This document shows, piece after piece, positions 63,013-64,000 of a stretch of DNA of 64,000 nucleotides. The position numbers and the translations under genes are program-made. The DNA is from Acidobacteriaceae bacterium (lineage in GTDB: Bacteria > Acidobacteriota > Terriglobia > Terriglobales > Acidobacteriaceae), in contig DAIDGW010000094.1 of the NCBI GenBank assembly GCA_027452245.1, forward strand, positions 48,152 through 112,151, read 5' to 3'. Position 1 is the first letter of the stretch. Every line of letters starts with the position of its first letter. The notes under the pieces are model-generated. The model was not told the origin of the DNA. It did no database searches and saw only the letters and a list, made by a program, of their open reading frames with translations.

Positions 63013-63756
63013 ATGATCCTGAATCGTCTCGCGAGGTATTTCACATTGTCGCTTCTCTTCCCATTGACCCTGGGGCAAGTACTATCTCCCCCCAGGAAGA
63101 TTCTGCCGCCGAAAAAGTCTCCGCTCGAAATCCGAATCGATCACTTTGACCTCACCGACGCCATCTTGCGCGATGGTGTGTCGGAACTCAGCCTCAAGGG
63201 AATAGACGGGCTGCATTTGGGATTCGAGGAGGTAATTCGGAACAAAATCCAGGACGACCCTAGAGCCTCGAGTCCGCACTTTTCGCTTCACATCGAAAAC
63301 GTGACGGTCAAGCAGGTCCTAGACGCCTTGTGCGATTCCGATGCTCGTTACACATGGGCGCGGAGTGGAGAGTCGGTTAACATCTTCCCGAAGACGACCG
63401 TGGGAGATTCTTCGTATTTACTTAACTTACGTATCGGCAGGATAGCGCTGGTTGATGTGCCTGATCCAGAGCAAGCACTCACGCCACTTTCTAAGCTCTT
63501 TCCAACTCAGCAAGTCGGATATTTTGGTCCAGGTCTTGCAGATAACACGTACCCCACGCCGTGGAGCGTTACTCTGGATAGCCTCACCGTACGCGAATTT
63601 GTTAATGAGATTGCTCTCCACATGGGAGCGCGAACATCCTGGGTGTGGCAAGGAGGAAAGCAGGAGAGAATGTTTACGTTCCTGAAGGGCGGCTTTCACA
63701 CTTCTCGGCCGGCAGACCCGGCGCGGCCCGCAGAGCTCTTCCAACAACTTCCATAA
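63013..63756 (+). CDS. Exported STN-domain-like protein in repeat-bounded island
   Basis: A 247-residue exported protein. Signal peptide about 1-22. SLHIENVTVKQVLDALCDSD and TWARSGESVNIFP have the form of a secretin/TonB short N-domain. A second similar motif is SVTLDSLTVREFVNEIALHM. The motif order recalls the preceding gene, so the two may be diverged relatives. Composition is AT-rich for this window. Confidence 0.6.
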   Translation: MILNRLARYFTLSLLFPLTLGQVLSPPRKILPPKKSPLEIRIDHFDLTDAILRDGVSELSLKGIDGLHLGFEEVIRNKIQDDPRASSPHFSLHIENVTVKQVLDALCDSDARYTWARSGESVNIFPKTTVGDSSYLLNLRIGRIALVDVPDPEQALTPLSKLFPTQQVGYFGPGLADNTYPTPWSVTLDSLTVREFVNEIALHMGARTSWVWQGGKQERMFTFLKGGFHTSRPADPARPAELFQQLP

Positions 63757-63760
63757 GTGC

Positions 63761-63825
63761 AGTTTTCCACAGCTCGATTGTGACGCATGTCCTTGCGCGG
63801 TTCGTCCCCATTCAGAAATCATGAG
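63761..63825. repeat. Dispersed element, copy B
   Basis: AGTTTTCCACAG, TGTGACG, ATGTCCTTGCGC and TCAGAAATCAT in order, matching 1576-1638. It lies directly before the second copy of the 115-bp repeat. Confidence 0.5.
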
Positions 63826-63834
63826 ACTGGCCGA

Positions 63835-63951
63835 GGGGCGCTGGCCCAGGTTTGTTTTCCTGCCTGGATTTCCTCGAAATCGGCTGCCCCAGACTTCGTG
63901 GTGTTCGAAGTCTGGGCGTTCCTGCTGCGGACGTCAGGTGATTTTTGATCG
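63835..63951 (+). repeat. 115-bp repeat, copy 2
   Basis: Same orientation and nearly same sequence as copy 1, with the palindrome CCCAGACTTCG/CGAAGTCTGGG at 63888-63916. Together with copy 1 it brackets the two exported protein genes. Confidence 0.88.
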
Positions 63952-64000
63952 TGCGCATACAGGCCCTTGTTTGGCTTGCGTGAAAACCTGTTCCGTCCAC

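Noticed and set aside
1..64000. tRNA, rRNA, CRISPR array, prophage or complete insertion sequence
   Set aside because: I read the intergenic regions for these and saw no convincing candidate; a covariance-model search would be more sensitive for tRNA.

Overview
The window looks like part of a chromosome from a member of the Acidobacteriota, probably the Terriglobia/Koribacter side of the phylum. The inference rests on several things: two exported von Willebrand factor A proteins of the type expanded in this phylum, an MglA-like GTPase, many small exported proteins and TPR proteins of acidobacterial style, a GC-rich base composition, and dispersed palindromic repeats between genes. No rRNA, tRNA, CRISPR array, phage or complete transposon was recognised. 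Nearly all genes are intact and compactly arranged. Transcription alternates in short divergent or convergent blocks.

Layout. 1-1.4 kb: a diguanylate cyclase cut by the window edge and a membrane-anchored c-type cytochrome. 2-7 kb: a minus-strand pyruvate dehydrogenase block (lpdA-lipB-pdhA-pdhB) with no E2 gene. 7-10 kb: a DUF971 protein, obgE, two small membrane proteins and rplU-rpmA. 10-15.2 kb: an exported alpha-galactosidase-like enzyme and a DUF1080 plus Gfo/Idh/MocA pair, likely for extracytoplasmic carbohydrate degradation. 15.4-26.7 kb: small exported proteins, TPR protein, tatA, DUF481, LssY-C, Ada, DUF5996, UBP zinc finger and an amino-acid permease. 26.9-30.4 kb: thiG, a long-chain acyl-CoA ligase and an exported peroxiredoxin whose catalytic codon is TGA. 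30.4-41.6 kb: a Tat-exported aminotransferase, two VWA proteins, mglA, the cell-shape pair mrdA-rodA, and a ribonuclease E/G with a very large insertion. 41.7-49.5 kb: a hypothetical, purU, a small gene broken by a stop codon, two tandem phytoene-desaturase-like oxidoreductases and a GcvT-like protein. 49.5-61.1 kb: repeats, a Clp N-domain protein without ATPase, a second permease, a Ser/Thr kinase with TPRs, methyltransferase, DUF4097, glycosyltransferase, an isolated nuoB, DUF1801 and a Rieske ferredoxin. 61.2-64 kb: a small island of exported proteins bounded by direct copies of a 115-bp repeat.

The most interesting object is the peroxiredoxin at 29812-30402. Its reading frame is intact through a single TGA placed exactly where peroxiredoxins carry the peroxidatic cysteine. 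An 8-bp perfect hairpin with a 13-nt loop starts 17 nt after that TGA, which fits the bacterial SECIS model. It is best read as an exported selenocysteine peroxiredoxin. No selenocysteine machinery gene is present in the window, so its decoding remains an inference.

The second theme is repeat biology. A palindromic element with a CCGCAGTCGA-type tail recurs between genes at about 44.3, 49.5, 49.7, 50.6 and 56.9 kb. One copy sits in frame inside lipB, adding about 23 residues to the protein. Octamer-phased ATTGAGTG arrays occur at 5.4 and 26.8 kb. A 115-bp palindrome-containing repeat is present in two full copies and one partial copy at the right end.
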